Part shown: positions 7,693-16,255 of the stretch, piece by piece
Position numbering within the stretch: position 1 is the stretch's first letter
Layout of the letters: each line of letters begins with the position of its first letter
Assembly (NCBI GenBank): GCA_964420065.1
Contig: CAYQQK010000016.1
Span: 1 to 52,306 of the forward strand
Length of the DNA stretch: 52,306 bases
Reading direction: 5' to 3'
DNA from: CAYQQK01 sp964420065
Lineage (GTDB): Bacteria; Bacillota; Dethiobacteria; DTU022
Made by a program: the position numbers and the translations under genes
The notes under the pieces: generated by a model
Told to the model about the DNA's origin: nothing
The model's input: the letters and a program-made list of their open reading frames with translations, nothing else
The model's database searches: none

Positions 7693-9222
7693 GTGGATTT
7701 CTTGATCTATGTTTTGATTGCTTTTTTGGCCGGGATTTTGGGCTACTTTGTCCGTAAATACCTGGCTGAAGCACGGATCGCTTCGGCAGAGGAAGCTGCA
7801 AAAAAAATTATCGACGAGGCGAACAATGAAGCTCTTTCCATAAAGAGGGAAATTATTTTAGAAGCGAAGGAGGAGTCACACCGGCTCCGCAATGAACTGG
7901 AACGTGAAAGCCGTGAAAGCCGGGCCGAACTTCAGCGTAGCGAAAGACGTCTTTTACAAAAAGAAGAAAATCTTGACAAAAAGATCGTTTTTTTGGAACG
8001 CAAGGAGGAGGAGTTGCGTCGCAAGGAGGATGAGTGCAAGAAAATCCAGGATAACCTGGACCAGCTGCACTCCCGGCAGATGGCCGAACTGGAACGTATA
8101 TCCGGTCTAACGGTCGATGAGGCAAAAGAGCAGCTTTTACAATGGGCACGTTCGGAAATCAAGCATGAAATGGCCATGATGGTCAAAGACCTGGAGAACC
8201 AGGCCCGGAACGAGGCGGAAAAGAAAGCACGCGAGGTTATCACCATGGCCATTCAACGTTGCGCTGCCGACCACGTTTCTGAAACAACCGTTTCGGTCGT
8301 TAATCTTCCCAACGATGAAATGAAAGGACGTATTATCGGCCGCGAAGGACGTAACATCAGGACGATCGAGACCCTGACCGGGGTCGATTTGATCATCGAT
8401 GATACCCCCGAAGCAGTGATTCTGTCCGGTTTCGATCCGATCCGGCGCGAAACCGCCCGGATCGCTTTGGAAAAACTTGTATGTGACGGCCGTATTCACC
8501 CGGCTCGGATCGAAGAAATTGTGGAAAAGACCCGAAAAGAGGTTGAACAGCAGATTAAAGAAGAGGGGGAACGGGCGACGTTTGAAACGGGCGTGCATGG
8601 ATTGCACCCTGAATTGATCGTGTTGCTGGGCAAGCTCAAGTTCAGGACCAGCTACGGACAAAATGTGCTGCAGCATTCAATCGAAGTGGCCCATTTGGCG
8701 GCGGCCATGGCTTCAGAACTGGGACTTGATGAACATTTATCCAAACGGGCCGGGTTGTTACACGATATTGGCAAAGCGGTGGACCATGAGCTGGAAGGAT
8801 CACATGCTTTCAGCGGAGCTGAACTGGCCAAAAAATATCGTGAACCGGCCGAAATAGTGAATGCAATCGCCGCCCACCATGGAGACGTTGATTTTCAGAC
8901 GATGGAAGCGGTTCTGATTCAGTCCGCCGATGCCGTCTCGGCAGCACGCCCGGGAGCACGACGGGAAACATTGGAAACCTATATCAAACGTCTGGAGAAA
9001 CTGGAAAAGATCGCCGATTCGTTTGAAGGCGTGGAAAAAGCATACGCCATTCAAGCCGGCCGGGAAATACGGATCATGGTCAAACCGGATCGAGTTGACG
9101 ATTGTGAATCAGTTCAGGTTGCCCGTGAAATCGTGAAAAAAATCGAGAAAGAGCTGGAATATCCCGGACAGATCAAGGTTACGGTCATCCGGGAAACGAG
9201 AGCGGTGGATTACGCCCGTTAA
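7693..9222 (+). CDS. rny: Ribonuclease Y
   Basis: RNase Y, the membrane-anchored endoribonuclease that starts mRNA decay in many Firmicutes. The 509 residues show, in order, an N-terminal transmembrane helix (about 3-20), a long charged coiled coil (about 25-190), a KH RNA-binding domain (MKGRIIGREGRNIRTIE) and an HD domain with GLLHDIGKAVDHE and AAHHGDVD. The start is GTG 7693, six bases after GGAGGTG (7680-7686), which gives the expected short N-terminus before the helix; a longer frame from 7636 lacks a ribosome binding site. A strong terminator follows the stop, so rny can be a single-gene unit. Confidence 0.98.
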   Translation: MDFLIYVLIAFLAGILGYFVRKYLAEARIASAEEAAKKIIDEANNEALSIKREIILEAKEESHRLRNELERESRESRAELQRSERRLLQKEENLDKKIVFLERKEEELRRKEDECKKIQDNLDQLHSRQMAELERISGLTVDEAKEQLLQWARSEIKHEMAMMVKDLENQARNEAEKKAREVITMAIQRCAADHVSETTVSVVNLPNDEMKGRIIGREGRNIRTIETLTGVDLIIDDTPEAVILSGFDPIRRETARIALEKLVCDGRIHPARIEEIVEKTRKEVEQQIKEEGERATFETGVHGLHPELIVLLGKLKFRTSYGQNVLQHSIEVAHLAAAMASELGLDEHLSKRAGLLHDIGKAVDHELEGSHAFSGAELAKKYREPAEIVNAIAAHHGDVDFQTMEAVLIQSADAVSAARPGARRETLETYIKRLEKLEKIADSFEGVEKAYAIQAGREIRIMVKPDRVDDCESVQVAREIVKKIEKELEYPGQIKVTVIRETRAVDYAR

Positions 9223-9252
9223 ACGATCTTCTTTTTACTGACAATAACTTGT

Positions 9253-9280
9253 AATAAGTGCCGAACGGCACTTATTTTTT
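9253..9280 (+). terminator. Intrinsic terminator after rny
   Basis: AATAAGTGCC, loop GAAC, then GGCACTTATT, followed by a T tract. Stem 9253-9276, U tract to 9280, about 30 bases after the rny stop. Confidence 0.92.
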
Positions 9281-9354
9281 ATTCGGGAAGGATTTTGCTC
9301 CAAGACTATGGAATACAAATCCCCAGTTATTACGGGGGAGGTTGCGGACACTAG

Positions 9355-9864
9355 ATGAAAAATGGGGCTCTGGAGGATTCATACTACGTTCAACTCATGG
9401 TAAATTTGTTGGTTCGTTTCCCGGAAATTTACAAAATCAACTACAATCTCGCCAACCATACATGCTCTCTCTCGTACATGATCCGCAAGGTACTGAAAGG
9501 GACGGAGTACCTTACCCTTCGCCGAAATCTGAATCGCTCGGTCCAGGTTTTACGTTATGTTGGGAAAAAAGAGCCGGTAGAGGTAAAGACGCACAAAAAA
9601 AATATCGATTCCTTGACCTGCCTGGAGATCATTATTACCGCTCTTCCTCCTGTTGTGGAGGAGATCAGCCTGGTGACCAACCTGCTTCGCGATGAATTTC
9701 AGGACCGCCTGGTTGTGGAGCTGAGACCGGACGATGATGATTGGGATGAAGACATTTCGTACTGGGAGAATGTTTGCGGACTGGTCAAAGCACGGGATGA
9801 ACAAAGGGAAGAAAATTTATTTGCTTTTCGCGAAGCGGGAAAAGTGTACGTTTATGATAAGTAA
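9355..9864 (+). CDS. Hypothetical protein between rny and ymdB
   Basis: A 169-residue soluble protein with no signal peptide or membrane helix. The middle is rich in basic residues (LRRNLNRSVQVLRYVGKK) and the C-terminal third is acidic (ELRPDDDDWDEDISYWE). I do not recognise a family or catalytic motif. The ATG at 9355 follows an in-frame TAG directly; the nearest ribosome binding site (GGGGGAGG, 9334-9341) is about 13 bases away, longer than usual. It follows the rny terminator and precedes ymdB, so it probably has its own promoter, though none is clear. Confidence 0.7.
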   Translation: MKNGALEDSYYVQLMVNLLVRFPEIYKINYNLANHTCSLSYMIRKVLKGTEYLTLRRNLNRSVQVLRYVGKKEPVEVKTHKKNIDSLTCLEIIITALPPVVEEISLVTNLLRDEFQDRLVVELRPDDDDWDEDISYWENVCGLVKARDEQREENLFAFREAGKVYVYDK

Positions 9865-9933
9865 AGTTATTTTTTTATAATACGTTTTGGCACTATTACA
9901 AATTGTTATACCGACCGGCTTGGAGGGGGTGTC

Positions 9934-10719
9934 GTGCAGGTTTTATTCGTGGGCGATGTGGTGGGGCGTCCCGGACGGTGTTGTCTGCAAGAAATGCTCC
10001 CGTCAATGGTAGAACAATTGCATGTAGAGCTGGTTATAGCCAACGGTGAGAATGCCGCCGCGGGCCTGGGGCTGACCAGGCAAACCCTGTCCGAACTTCA
10101 AAAAGCCGGGGTACAGGTGATCACCAGCGGCAATCACGTTTGGGATAAGAAAGATGTCTACGAATTTATCGATACTGAACCGGCGCTATTGCGTCCGGCC
10201 AATTACCCGGCAGATACGACTCCGGGCCGGGGTGCGGCTGTTTACAAAGTCAATCATATCCCCGTCGGCATTCTGAACCTGGCCGGTCGCGTGTTTATGC
10301 CTCCGATGGATTGCCCTTTCCGCCGGGCGGATGCAGAAATCTCCTGGTTGAAAAAAGAAGCAGCGTTGATCCTGGTCGATTTTCATGCCGAGGCCACCTC
10401 GGAAAAACAGGCCATGGGCTGGTACTTGGACGGGCGGGTCAGCGCTGTCATCGGAACCCATACCCATGTCCAGACAGCGGATGAACGTATTTTACCCGGG
10501 GGAACAGCCTATATTACCGATGCCGGTATGACCGGCCTTTATGATTCCATCCTTGGCGTGGACAGGGAAGATGCTCTGGCCAGATTACTGACGTTACTTC
10601 CGCGACGACTAAATATTTCTCCGGGTCCGGCTCAAATGAATGCATTGTTACTCGCCTTGAACCCTGAAACGGGACTGGCTACCGGAATCCGGCGTATCAA
10701 AATAATGCAGCAAGGCTAA
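9934..10719 (+). CDS. ymdB: YmdB family metallophosphoesterase
   Basis: A 261-residue member of the TIGR00282/YmdB family, 2',3'-cyclic nucleotide phosphodiesterases that in Bacillus influence biofilm formation and motility. Signature segments are GDVVGRPGR at the N-terminus, NGENAAAG, SGNHVWDKK, DFHAEATSEK and IGTHTHVQTAD, together forming a binuclear metal centre. It starts at GTG 9934 behind GGAGGGGG. As in Bacillus, it lies between rny and spoVS. Confidence 0.95.
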   Translation: MQVLFVGDVVGRPGRCCLQEMLPSMVEQLHVELVIANGENAAAGLGLTRQTLSELQKAGVQVITSGNHVWDKKDVYEFIDTEPALLRPANYPADTTPGRGAAVYKVNHIPVGILNLAGRVFMPPMDCPFRRADAEISWLKKEAALILVDFHAEATSEKQAMGWYLDGRVSAVIGTHTHVQTADERILPGGTAYITDAGMTGLYDSILGVDREDALARLLTLLPRRLNISPGPAQMNALLLALNPETGLATGIRRIKIMQQG

Positions 10720-10745
10720 ACGGGTGTAATTTTCCTATTATTCAG

Positions 10746-10772
10746 GCAGGACATTGGCAGTCTGGGTCGAAG
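10746..10772 (+). promoter_or_regulatory. Weak candidate sigma-H promoter for spoVS
   Basis: GCAGGACAT (10746-10754) matches the sigma-H -35 consensus (RNAGGAWWW) at eight of nine positions. After 11 bp comes GTCGAA (10766-10771), which resembles RNNGAAT. spoVS is sigma-H dependent in Bacillus, which makes the site plausible. Confidence 0.3.
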
Positions 10773-10815
10773 TACAAAAATGGGAAAAACGCAGAGAGAG
10801 AGGAGTAACTAATAG

Positions 10816-11076
10816 ATGGAAGTATTAAAAGTTTCAGCAAAATCCAACCCAAATTCAGTGGCTGGAGCCCTGGCCGGAGTACTCCGCGAAAAAGGGGGGG
10901 CGGAAATGCAAACCATTGGAGCCGGGGCCCTGAACCAGGCTGTAAAAGCAGTGGCCATTGCCAGAGGATTTGTCGCTCCAGGAGGCGTCGACCTGATCTG
11001 TATCCCTGCGTTTACAGATATCATGATTGACGGGGAAGAAAGAACCGCAATCAAATTGATCGTGGAACCCCGCTAG
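10816..11076 (+). CDS. spoVS: Stage V sporulation protein S
   Basis: An 86-residue SpoVS, one of the most conserved small proteins of spore formers and an Alba-fold candidate nucleic-acid binder. The start MEVLKVSAKSNPNSVAGALA and the region NQAVKAVAIARGFVAPGG are typical. It starts at ATG 10816 behind GAGAGAGGAG. In Bacillus it is needed for later sporulation stages. A GC-rich hairpin follows. The rny-ymdB-spoVS order is conserved in Bacillus. Confidence 0.98.
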   Translation: MEVLKVSAKSNPNSVAGALAGVLREKGGAEMQTIGAGALNQAVKAVAIARGFVAPGGVDLICIPAFTDIMIDGEERTAIKLIVEPR

Positions 11077-11114
11077 CCTTTTCCTTTTCCGATTTTGGCC
11101 GTTCTATGCCTGCC

Positions 11115-11150
11115 CACCCCCGCCGGAACCACCGCCGGGGGTGCATTTTA
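11115..11150 (+). terminator. Terminator-like hairpin after spoVS
   Basis: CACCCCCG (11115-11122) pairs with CGGGGGTG (11136-11143). An inner CGG/CCG pairing and an AACCA loop lie between them, and a short T run follows (11146-11149). The U tract is short, so termination may be partial. Confidence 0.6.
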
Positions 11151-11175
11151 TCTTCAAATACGATATCATCAATCT

Positions 11176-12126
11176 ATGCTTTTACCCGTAGCCGATTGTC
11201 ATTGTGATACTATCTGCCGTTTGAGCGATCCGACATATCATTTTGCCCGTTCAAATCCGGACGGCCAGATTGATCTGCCTCGCTTGCGCTACGGGGGGGT
11301 ATCGTTGCAGTTTTTTGCCCTTTGCACCGCCGCCATCACCTCGACCGCTTTCTTACACTGCGCATTGGAAAAAATCGTTCTCTACCACCGTTTACTGGCG
11401 GAAAACCGGGAACAGTTACTGCCGGTAGAACGCCGGAACGACCCGGCATTGGCGGCAGCGGAGGGTAAAATTGCCTGTCTTCTGGCTTTGGAAGGGGCGG
11501 AACCGCTTCAGAAAAGCCTGGATCTACTGGAAATATTTTATCGCCTGGGTGTACGCTGTCTTTCTCCAACCTGGAATCACCGTAACTTTTTTGCGGAAGG
11601 CAGCAGGGAGGAAGCAGCAGGCGGCGGGTTGACCGGAGCCGGGCGGCGCCTGGTCCAGATGACCGGAAAAATCGGGCTGATACTTGATCTGGCCCACCTG
11701 GCCACGCGCAGCTTTAACGATGCTCTGGAGTTAACGGCCAAACCACCCCTCGTTTCCCACGCCAATGCCCGTGCCCTGTGTGAACACCCGCGCAATCTGG
11801 GAGATGAACAGTTGAAAGCGCTGGCCGAGCGGGGTGGAGTGATCGGGCTGAGCTTTTACCCGTATTTTATTAACGGGGAAAAACAGGCGTCCTTGGAACA
11901 ACTGGCGGATCATTTTGTGCACATCGCCGCTCTGATCGGCCCGGCTCATCTGGCGTTTGGATCCGATTTTGATGGTATTGACTGCACCGTTACCGGCCTG
12001 GAGAACGCCTCCTGCTACGGCACTCTGGTCAGGGTTTTGAGCCGGCGGGGTTTCAGTCCAACCGAGCTGGAACAAATTACCTGGGGCAATGTGATCCGGA
12101 TCATTGAAGCAAACCTCCATGAATAA
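11176..12126 (+). CDS. Membrane dipeptidase, peptidase family M19
   Basis: A 316-residue zinc dipeptidase of the renal-dipeptidase family, which cleaves dipeptides, sometimes with a D-residue. Metal-binding segments are ADCHCDT at the N-terminus, EGAEPL in the middle, and LVSHANAR, with FGSDFDGID near the C-terminus. No signal peptide is visible, so it is probably cytoplasmic despite the family name. The start is ATG 11176, just before the conserved ADCHCD; an upstream extension to 11095 would cross the spoVS terminator. It lacks a clear ribosome binding site. The next gene overlaps its end by eight bases. Confidence 0.9.
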   Translation: MLLPVADCHCDTICRLSDPTYHFARSNPDGQIDLPRLRYGGVSLQFFALCTAAITSTAFLHCALEKIVLYHRLLAENREQLLPVERRNDPALAAAEGKIACLLALEGAEPLQKSLDLLEIFYRLGVRCLSPTWNHRNFFAEGSREEAAGGGLTGAGRRLVQMTGKIGLILDLAHLATRSFNDALELTAKPPLVSHANARALCEHPRNLGDEQLKALAERGGVIGLSFYPYFINGEKQASLEQLADHFVHIAALIGPAHLAFGSDFDGIDCTVTGLENASCYGTLVRVLSRRGFSPTELEQITWGNVIRIIEANLHE

Positions 12127-12982
12127 TTTTCTTTGTCCCGCAGCAAATAATAAAGATCCAAGGCGGGTCGACCTGCACCTGCATACCACCGCTTCGGACG
12201 GTAAGTTTTTACCGGCAGTGGTAGTGGCAATGGCTGCCCGGGCCGGACTCGCCGCGGTTTCCATAACCGACCACGATACCTTGGACGGGATGGAACAGGC
12301 CCTTGCAGCAGGGACGCGTTACCGGATCGAGGTGGTCCCGGGGGTCGAATTAAGCTCGATCCATAACGGGAAAGAAGTTCACCTGCTTGGTTACTACCCG
12401 GATTTGAACGGATCGCTGGATCCGATCCTGGCCGAATTCCGACAGGACCGGGTCCAACGGATGCAGTGTATGTTGGAACGCTTGCGTGGTCTGGGAATCA
12501 AGCTGTCGTGGGCTGAAGTGGAAGAAGAGACAGGAAAGGCGGCCCCGGGGCGCATGCATCTGGCCCGCTTGCTCGTCAAAAAAAAGTATACATATACGAT
12601 CGATGAAGCTTTTAAATGTTATCTCGGAAATGGCCGCCCGGCCCATGTTGCCCGTCGTCACCTCCCGGCTGCGGAAGCGGTGCGCCTCCTTCTTGCCGGG
12701 AATGCGCTCCCGGTGCTGGCTCATCCGGGCCCGGAAGGAAAGGCCGCCCTGGAAGCGCTCCTGCCCCACGGTCTTCGGGGGGTGGAGGTATTCCACCCGG
12801 AGCATACCCCGGCCGTGCAGCGCTGCTACCATCGCCTGGCCCGGGAAAAAGGGCTCCTTATCACCGGCGGCTCCGATTTCCACGGTGATCTTCGTGGCCG
12901 GGTCCGTCAACCGGGGCAGGTTTCCATCCCCTACCGTTACCTGGAGCTGCTCCGAGCTGCCTCCTTCAAACAGGAACCCTGA
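12119..12982 (+). CDS. PHP-domain phosphoesterase (TrpH/YciV type)
   Basis: A 287-residue PHP phosphoesterase related to nucleoside 3',5'-bisphosphate phosphatase / 5'-3' exonuclease RNase AM. The metal-ligand motifs are DLHLHTTASDG near the N-terminus, ITDHDTLDG, VPGVELSS, LAHPGPEG and GGSDFHGD. Likely cytoplasmic. The ATG at 12119 overlaps the dipeptidase gene; a TTG at 12104 would add five residues, and neither start has a good ribosome binding site, so translation is probably coupled. It is followed by a strongly folded intergenic segment. Confidence 0.88.
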   Translation: MNNFLCPAANNKDPRRVDLHLHTTASDGKFLPAVVVAMAARAGLAAVSITDHDTLDGMEQALAAGTRYRIEVVPGVELSSIHNGKEVHLLGYYPDLNGSLDPILAEFRQDRVQRMQCMLERLRGLGIKLSWAEVEEETGKAAPGRMHLARLLVKKKYTYTIDEAFKCYLGNGRPAHVARRHLPAAEAVRLLLAGNALPVLAHPGPEGKAALEALLPHGLRGVEVFHPEHTPAVQRCYHRLAREKGLLITGGSDFHGDLRGRVRQPGQVSIPYRYLELLRAASFKQEP

Positions 12983-13001
12983 AATAAAAAGGTTTGTTGA
13001 T

Positions 13002-13073
13002 CCGGGAACCCCACGTTTGAACGGTATTATTGTAACCAGGGTTACAAGCTTGACCGGACTACGCGGGGTTCCG
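13002..13073 (+). promoter_or_regulatory. Nested-stem RNA element between PHP and VanW genes
   Basis: Three stems nest within 70 bases. The outer one is GGAACCCC (13005-13012) with GGGGTTCC (13065-13072), plus CGT/ACG after a mismatch. The middle one is CGGT (13022-13025) with ACCG (13053-13056). The inner one is TTGTAACC (13030-13037) with GGTTACAA (13040-13047). No T tract follows directly. CCGGG (13002-13006) could instead pair with CCCGG in the next hairpin (13088-13092), which would let the two structures compete. Confidence 0.45.
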
Positions 13074-13084
13074 TCCTTAGCATT

Positions 13085-13127
13085 GCCCCCGGTTGCTGCA
13101 AATATACCTCCGGGGCCATTTTAAATT
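13085..13127 (+). terminator. Candidate terminator or attenuator before the VanW gene
   Basis: CCCCGG (13087-13092) pairs with CCGGGG (13110-13115) around a 17-base loop, followed by ATTTTAAATTT. It sits between the folded element and the ribosome binding site of the VanW gene. Confidence 0.45.
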
Positions 13128-13192
13128 TGCATAAAAACCCGCCGCTATCACATAGCCTAGCTAGAGCAGACCGGCAAGGGGAGGTGGTGCGA

Positions 13193-14542
13193 ATGGGCTG
13201 GACCGGACGTTGCAAACCGGGACTGATGACATTGCTTGTTGCTGTAGCGATCCTGGCCGGAATGGACAACTGTTATTACCGAGAGCGTCTCTATCCGGGC
13301 ATTGCCCTCGGTGAGGTAGATCTGGGCGGGCTAAAAATAGCGGAAGCGCAGACCCTGCTTGAAAAAAGTGTTTTTTCAACGCTTGAACTGTCCCTGACAC
13401 TTGACGCGGAAAGAGAATATATCTATACCTTTTCCGAATTGGGACTGGCCTGGGACCGGGCGGAAACAATGCACCTTTTACGAATCGCGGGCCGGAGCTG
13501 GTCCGGCGTGGCGGCCAGGCTGGCCTACCGGTTTCATGGCACGCTTTTGACGGTGCCGGTCGGGATTAGCATCGATGAAACGCGGCTCGATCTGGCCCTG
13601 TCCGAGCTGGCCGCCACGATTTACCGGCCGGCCCGGCCGGCTTCCTTTGTGATCGATGGGGCCAGGGTCAGTATAGATCCGGGTGAACCGGGACGCTCTC
13701 TGGATACAGCGCTATTGCGAGATAGAATTCTTACCGCCCTTGAACAGGGATTTTCACACCTGGCGGTGGAGATTCCCATCACTGTGCTACCGGCACATCC
13801 CGGTGCAGCGGAATTGTCCCGCCTCGGCGTACAGGAGTTGATGGCCTCCTTTGCAACGGAGGTCTCCGGATCAATTGCAGACCGGGTCCACAATATCGCC
13901 CTGGGAGCGGCGGCTGTTCACGGCACTCTGGTCGGCCCCGGCGAAGAATTTTCTTTTAACCGAACTGTCGGCCCTTCAACCCGGGAAAAGGGTTACCGTG
14001 AAGCGCCGGTAATCGCCGGCAACCGCCTCGTTCCCGGATTGGGCGGAGGGTTATGCCAGGTTTCTTCCACTCTTTACAATGCCGCTTTACTGGCGAACCT
14101 GAGCATCGTGGCGCGTTCCAGCCACAGTTTGATCGTTTCTTATCTACCCCCCGGACGGGATGCCACCGTTGCTTACGATCTCGTAGATTTAAAATTTGTC
14201 AACAATCATTCCCATCATGTTCTGATCGGGATGGAAATGAAAGAAGGACACCTGCTATGCCGTATTTTCGGCCTGCCCCAGAAAGAAAAGATCAAAATTG
14301 TTAGCACCGATTTGCACCGTATCGAGGCCCCGATTCAAGAACTGGAAACCGAGGAACTACCGGTGGGCGTCCGGGAACTGATGCAGGAGGGCAAACCCGG
14401 TTTCAACGTCAACACCTGGCGGGTATTCTTTCGGGATGGGGAGGAGGCCCGCCGGGAGAAACTTTCAGCCGACTACTACGAACCGGTCCCCTCCGTTTAC
14501 TGGGTTGGCATCGGGCCGGCGATTCAAGAGAACGGTTCGTGA
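13193..14542 (+). CDS. VanW family cell-envelope protein
   Basis: A 449-residue protein with one N-terminal transmembrane helix (about 10-26). It continues with a peptidoglycan-binding-like region (about 35-235) and then the VanW domain, with FSFNRTVGPSTREKGY, LGGGLCQVSSTLYNAAL and VARSSHSL. VanW proteins are found in glycopeptide-resistance clusters but mostly, as here, as stand-alone envelope proteins of unknown function. The start is ATG 13193 behind AAGGGGAGGTG; the frame opens at 13127, but the extension has no ribosome binding site and would overlap the terminator-like hairpin. Nothing nearby suggests a vancomycin-resistance operon. Confidence 0.9.
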   Translation: MGWTGRCKPGLMTLLVAVAILAGMDNCYYRERLYPGIALGEVDLGGLKIAEAQTLLEKSVFSTLELSLTLDAEREYIYTFSELGLAWDRAETMHLLRIAGRSWSGVAARLAYRFHGTLLTVPVGISIDETRLDLALSELAATIYRPARPASFVIDGARVSIDPGEPGRSLDTALLRDRILTALEQGFSHLAVEIPITVLPAHPGAAELSRLGVQELMASFATEVSGSIADRVHNIALGAAAVHGTLVGPGEEFSFNRTVGPSTREKGYREAPVIAGNRLVPGLGGGLCQVSSTLYNAALLANLSIVARSSHSLIVSYLPPGRDATVAYDLVDLKFVNNHSHHVLIGMEMKEGHLLCRIFGLPQKEKIKIVSTDLHRIEAPIQELETEELPVGVRELMQEGKPGFNVNTWRVFFRDGEEARREKLSADYYEPVPSVYWVGIGPAIQENGS

Positions 14543-14550
14543 AAGGGCAA

Positions 14551-14588
14551 GCGGTACTGAATTAAAAAAGAGAGTTAACCTGTACCGC
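14551..14588 (+). repeat. Inverted repeat between VanW gene and gltX
   Basis: GCGGTAC (14551-14557) and GTACCGC (14582-14588) form a 7-bp stem with a 24-base A-rich loop. No T tract follows, so it is not a classical terminator. Confidence 0.4.
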
Positions 14589-14630
14589 ATCGCAAGAACC
14601 ATCTCCTCCGTGGCTTTTCCCGCTTCGATA

Positions 14631-14639
14631 TGGTATAGT
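14631..14639 (+). promoter_or_regulatory. Extended -10 promoter of gltX
   Basis: TG (14631-14632), one base, then TATAGT (14634-14639). No good -35 box is visible, as is common for extended -10 promoters. The predicted start near 14646 lies about 22 bases before the gltX ATG. Confidence 0.5.
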
Positions 14640-14667
14640 GTTAAAGGTAAATAAAGGCAGGGAGTGG

Positions 14668-16119
14668 ATGCAGGTGACCGCGGTTAGGGTCCGTTTTGCC
14701 CCCAGCCCGACGGGGGAGTTACATATTGGCGGGGCAAGAACCGCCCTTTTTAATTATCTTTACGCCCGGGCACACAATGGTGTGTTTGTTCTTCGGATTG
14801 ACGATACCGACAGGGAACGTTCCCGGCCCGAATATGTGCAGGCGCTTTTAAACGCTCTGCGGTGGTTGAAGTTGGAATGGGATGAAGGACCGTATTGTCA
14901 ATCGGACCGCCTCGAATTGTATCGCCGCGAAGCAAAGCGCTTGCTCGCTGCCGGTAAGGCCTACCGCTGTTACTGCAGCACCGAGGAACTGGCGGCGGAA
15001 CGTGAAGCGGCGCGTGAAAGGAAAAAACCCTATCTCTACCCGCGGCGTTGTCGCAAACTTGCCCCGGAACAGGAAGATAATTACCGGGCTGAAGGCAGGC
15101 GGCCGGTAATCCGCTTGCGGGTTCCGGAAGAAGGAGTAACCGTAGTCCATGATGCGATACGGGGGGAAGTGACTTTTGAAAATCGCAACTTGGATGATTT
15201 CATTATTCTTAAATCCGACGGGTTGCCCACATATAATTTTGCCAGTATCGTGGACGATCACGACCTATCGATTACCGATGTGATCCGGGCCGAAGAACAC
15301 CTTTCCAACACGCCCCGCCAGCAGCTTTGCGCCGATGCCCTCGGTTACCGGCTGCCCCGTTTTGCGCATGTACCGATGATTCTTGCGCCCGACCGCAGCA
15401 AACTCAGTAAGCGTCACGGGGCGACCGCGGTGGAGGAGTTCCGGGATCAAGGTTACCTCCCGGCAGCCCTGATCAACTACCTTGCTTTGTTGGGCTGGTC
15501 TCCCGGTGAAGATGAAATTATTACCCTGGAAGAAACAGTTGGTCGCTTTTCCCTGGATCGGGTCAACAAGACCGCCGCCATTTACGATACGGCCAAACTA
15601 ACCTGGCTCAACGGTCTTTATTTACGTAAAGAGCCTCCGGAACATATTGCCGCCCAGGCCCTGCCTTTCTTTGTTGAGGCGAAGCTCCTGGAGAAAGAAC
15701 CATCCGGAGAACCAGCCCGATATTTTTTACGAGTCGTTGAAGTGCTGATTGATCGGGCTCAGACCCTCCGGGAACTGGCCCAGGCCGCCACTTACTTCTA
15801 TTGCGACGATTTTACGTATGATCCGGCGGGTGTGAAAAAGTTTTTCAAAGACATATCCACAGCGGTGCTTTTGCAGGCAGCGGCAAAAAAAGTCGGGGCC
15901 CTGGACCTGTGGAATGCTTCAACGCTGGATGCAGCGTACCATTCCTTGACCATGGAAATGGGAGTAGCGGCGAAACAAGTTGTACCGCCAACCCGTCTTG
16001 CGCTGACCGGTCGCACCGTAGGTCCGGATCTGTTCGAATTGATGGCGATACTGGGAAAGGAAACAGCGGTGAACCGTCTCAAACGAGCCGCTGCATTTAT
16101 CAAGGAACGGATCGAATGA
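14668..16119 (+). CDS. gltX: Glutamyl-tRNA synthetase
   Basis: A class I aminoacyl-tRNA synthetase of 483 residues that charges tRNA-Glu in the cytoplasm. The HIGH-type signature is FAPSPTGELHIGG near the N-terminus and the KMSKS-type signature is SKLSKRHG. The cysteine-containing YRCYCSTEEL lies in the connecting domain. The start is ATG 14668 with GGGAG three bases before it; GTG 14674 would be better spaced and lose two residues. No T-box is visible in the short upstream region. Whether it also misacylates tRNA-Gln cannot be told from the sequence. Confidence 0.97.
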   Translation: MQVTAVRVRFAPSPTGELHIGGARTALFNYLYARAHNGVFVLRIDDTDRERSRPEYVQALLNALRWLKLEWDEGPYCQSDRLELYRREAKRLLAAGKAYRCYCSTEELAAEREAARERKKPYLYPRRCRKLAPEQEDNYRAEGRRPVIRLRVPEEGVTVVHDAIRGEVTFENRNLDDFIILKSDGLPTYNFASIVDDHDLSITDVIRAEEHLSNTPRQQLCADALGYRLPRFAHVPMILAPDRSKLSKRHGATAVEEFRDQGYLPAALINYLALLGWSPGEDEIITLEETVGRFSLDRVNKTAAIYDTAKLTWLNGLYLRKEPPEHIAAQALPFFVEAKLLEKEPSGEPARYFLRVVEVLIDRAQTLRELAQAATYFYCDDFTYDPAGVKKFFKDISTAVLLQAAAKKVGALDLWNASTLDAAYHSLTMEMGVAAKQVVPPTRLALTGRTVGPDLFELMAILGKETAVNRLKRAAAFIKERIE

Positions 16120-16167
16120 TCGTTTTGTTCGATTGATCCGGGGAGGCGTTTGGACCCGCTAAAATAT

Positions 16168-16203
16168 TTGATCATTGATCAATAGGCAGAATTCATATAT
16201 AAT
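16168..16203 (+). promoter_or_regulatory. Promoter with palindromic operator for the stress-protein gene
   Basis: TTGATC (16175-16180), 17 bp and TATAAT (16198-16203). A perfect 15-bp palindrome, TTGATCA-T-TGATCAA (16168-16182), covers the -35 box and looks like an operator for a dimeric regulator. Confidence 0.65.
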
Positions 16204-16255
16204 TGCAATATCGGGCAACCATTCAAAATACATCTAATAAAAGGAGGCGTATTGA

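Noticed and set aside
13193..14542. Vancomycin-resistance locus
   Set aside because: VanW-domain proteins are widespread in Clostridia; no vanA/B ligase, vanH, vanX or two-component genes are present.
14810..14825. Palindrome GGGAACGTTCCC as a LexA-like operator
   Set aside because: It lies inside the gltX coding region far from any promoter and does not fit CGAAC-N4-GTTYG.
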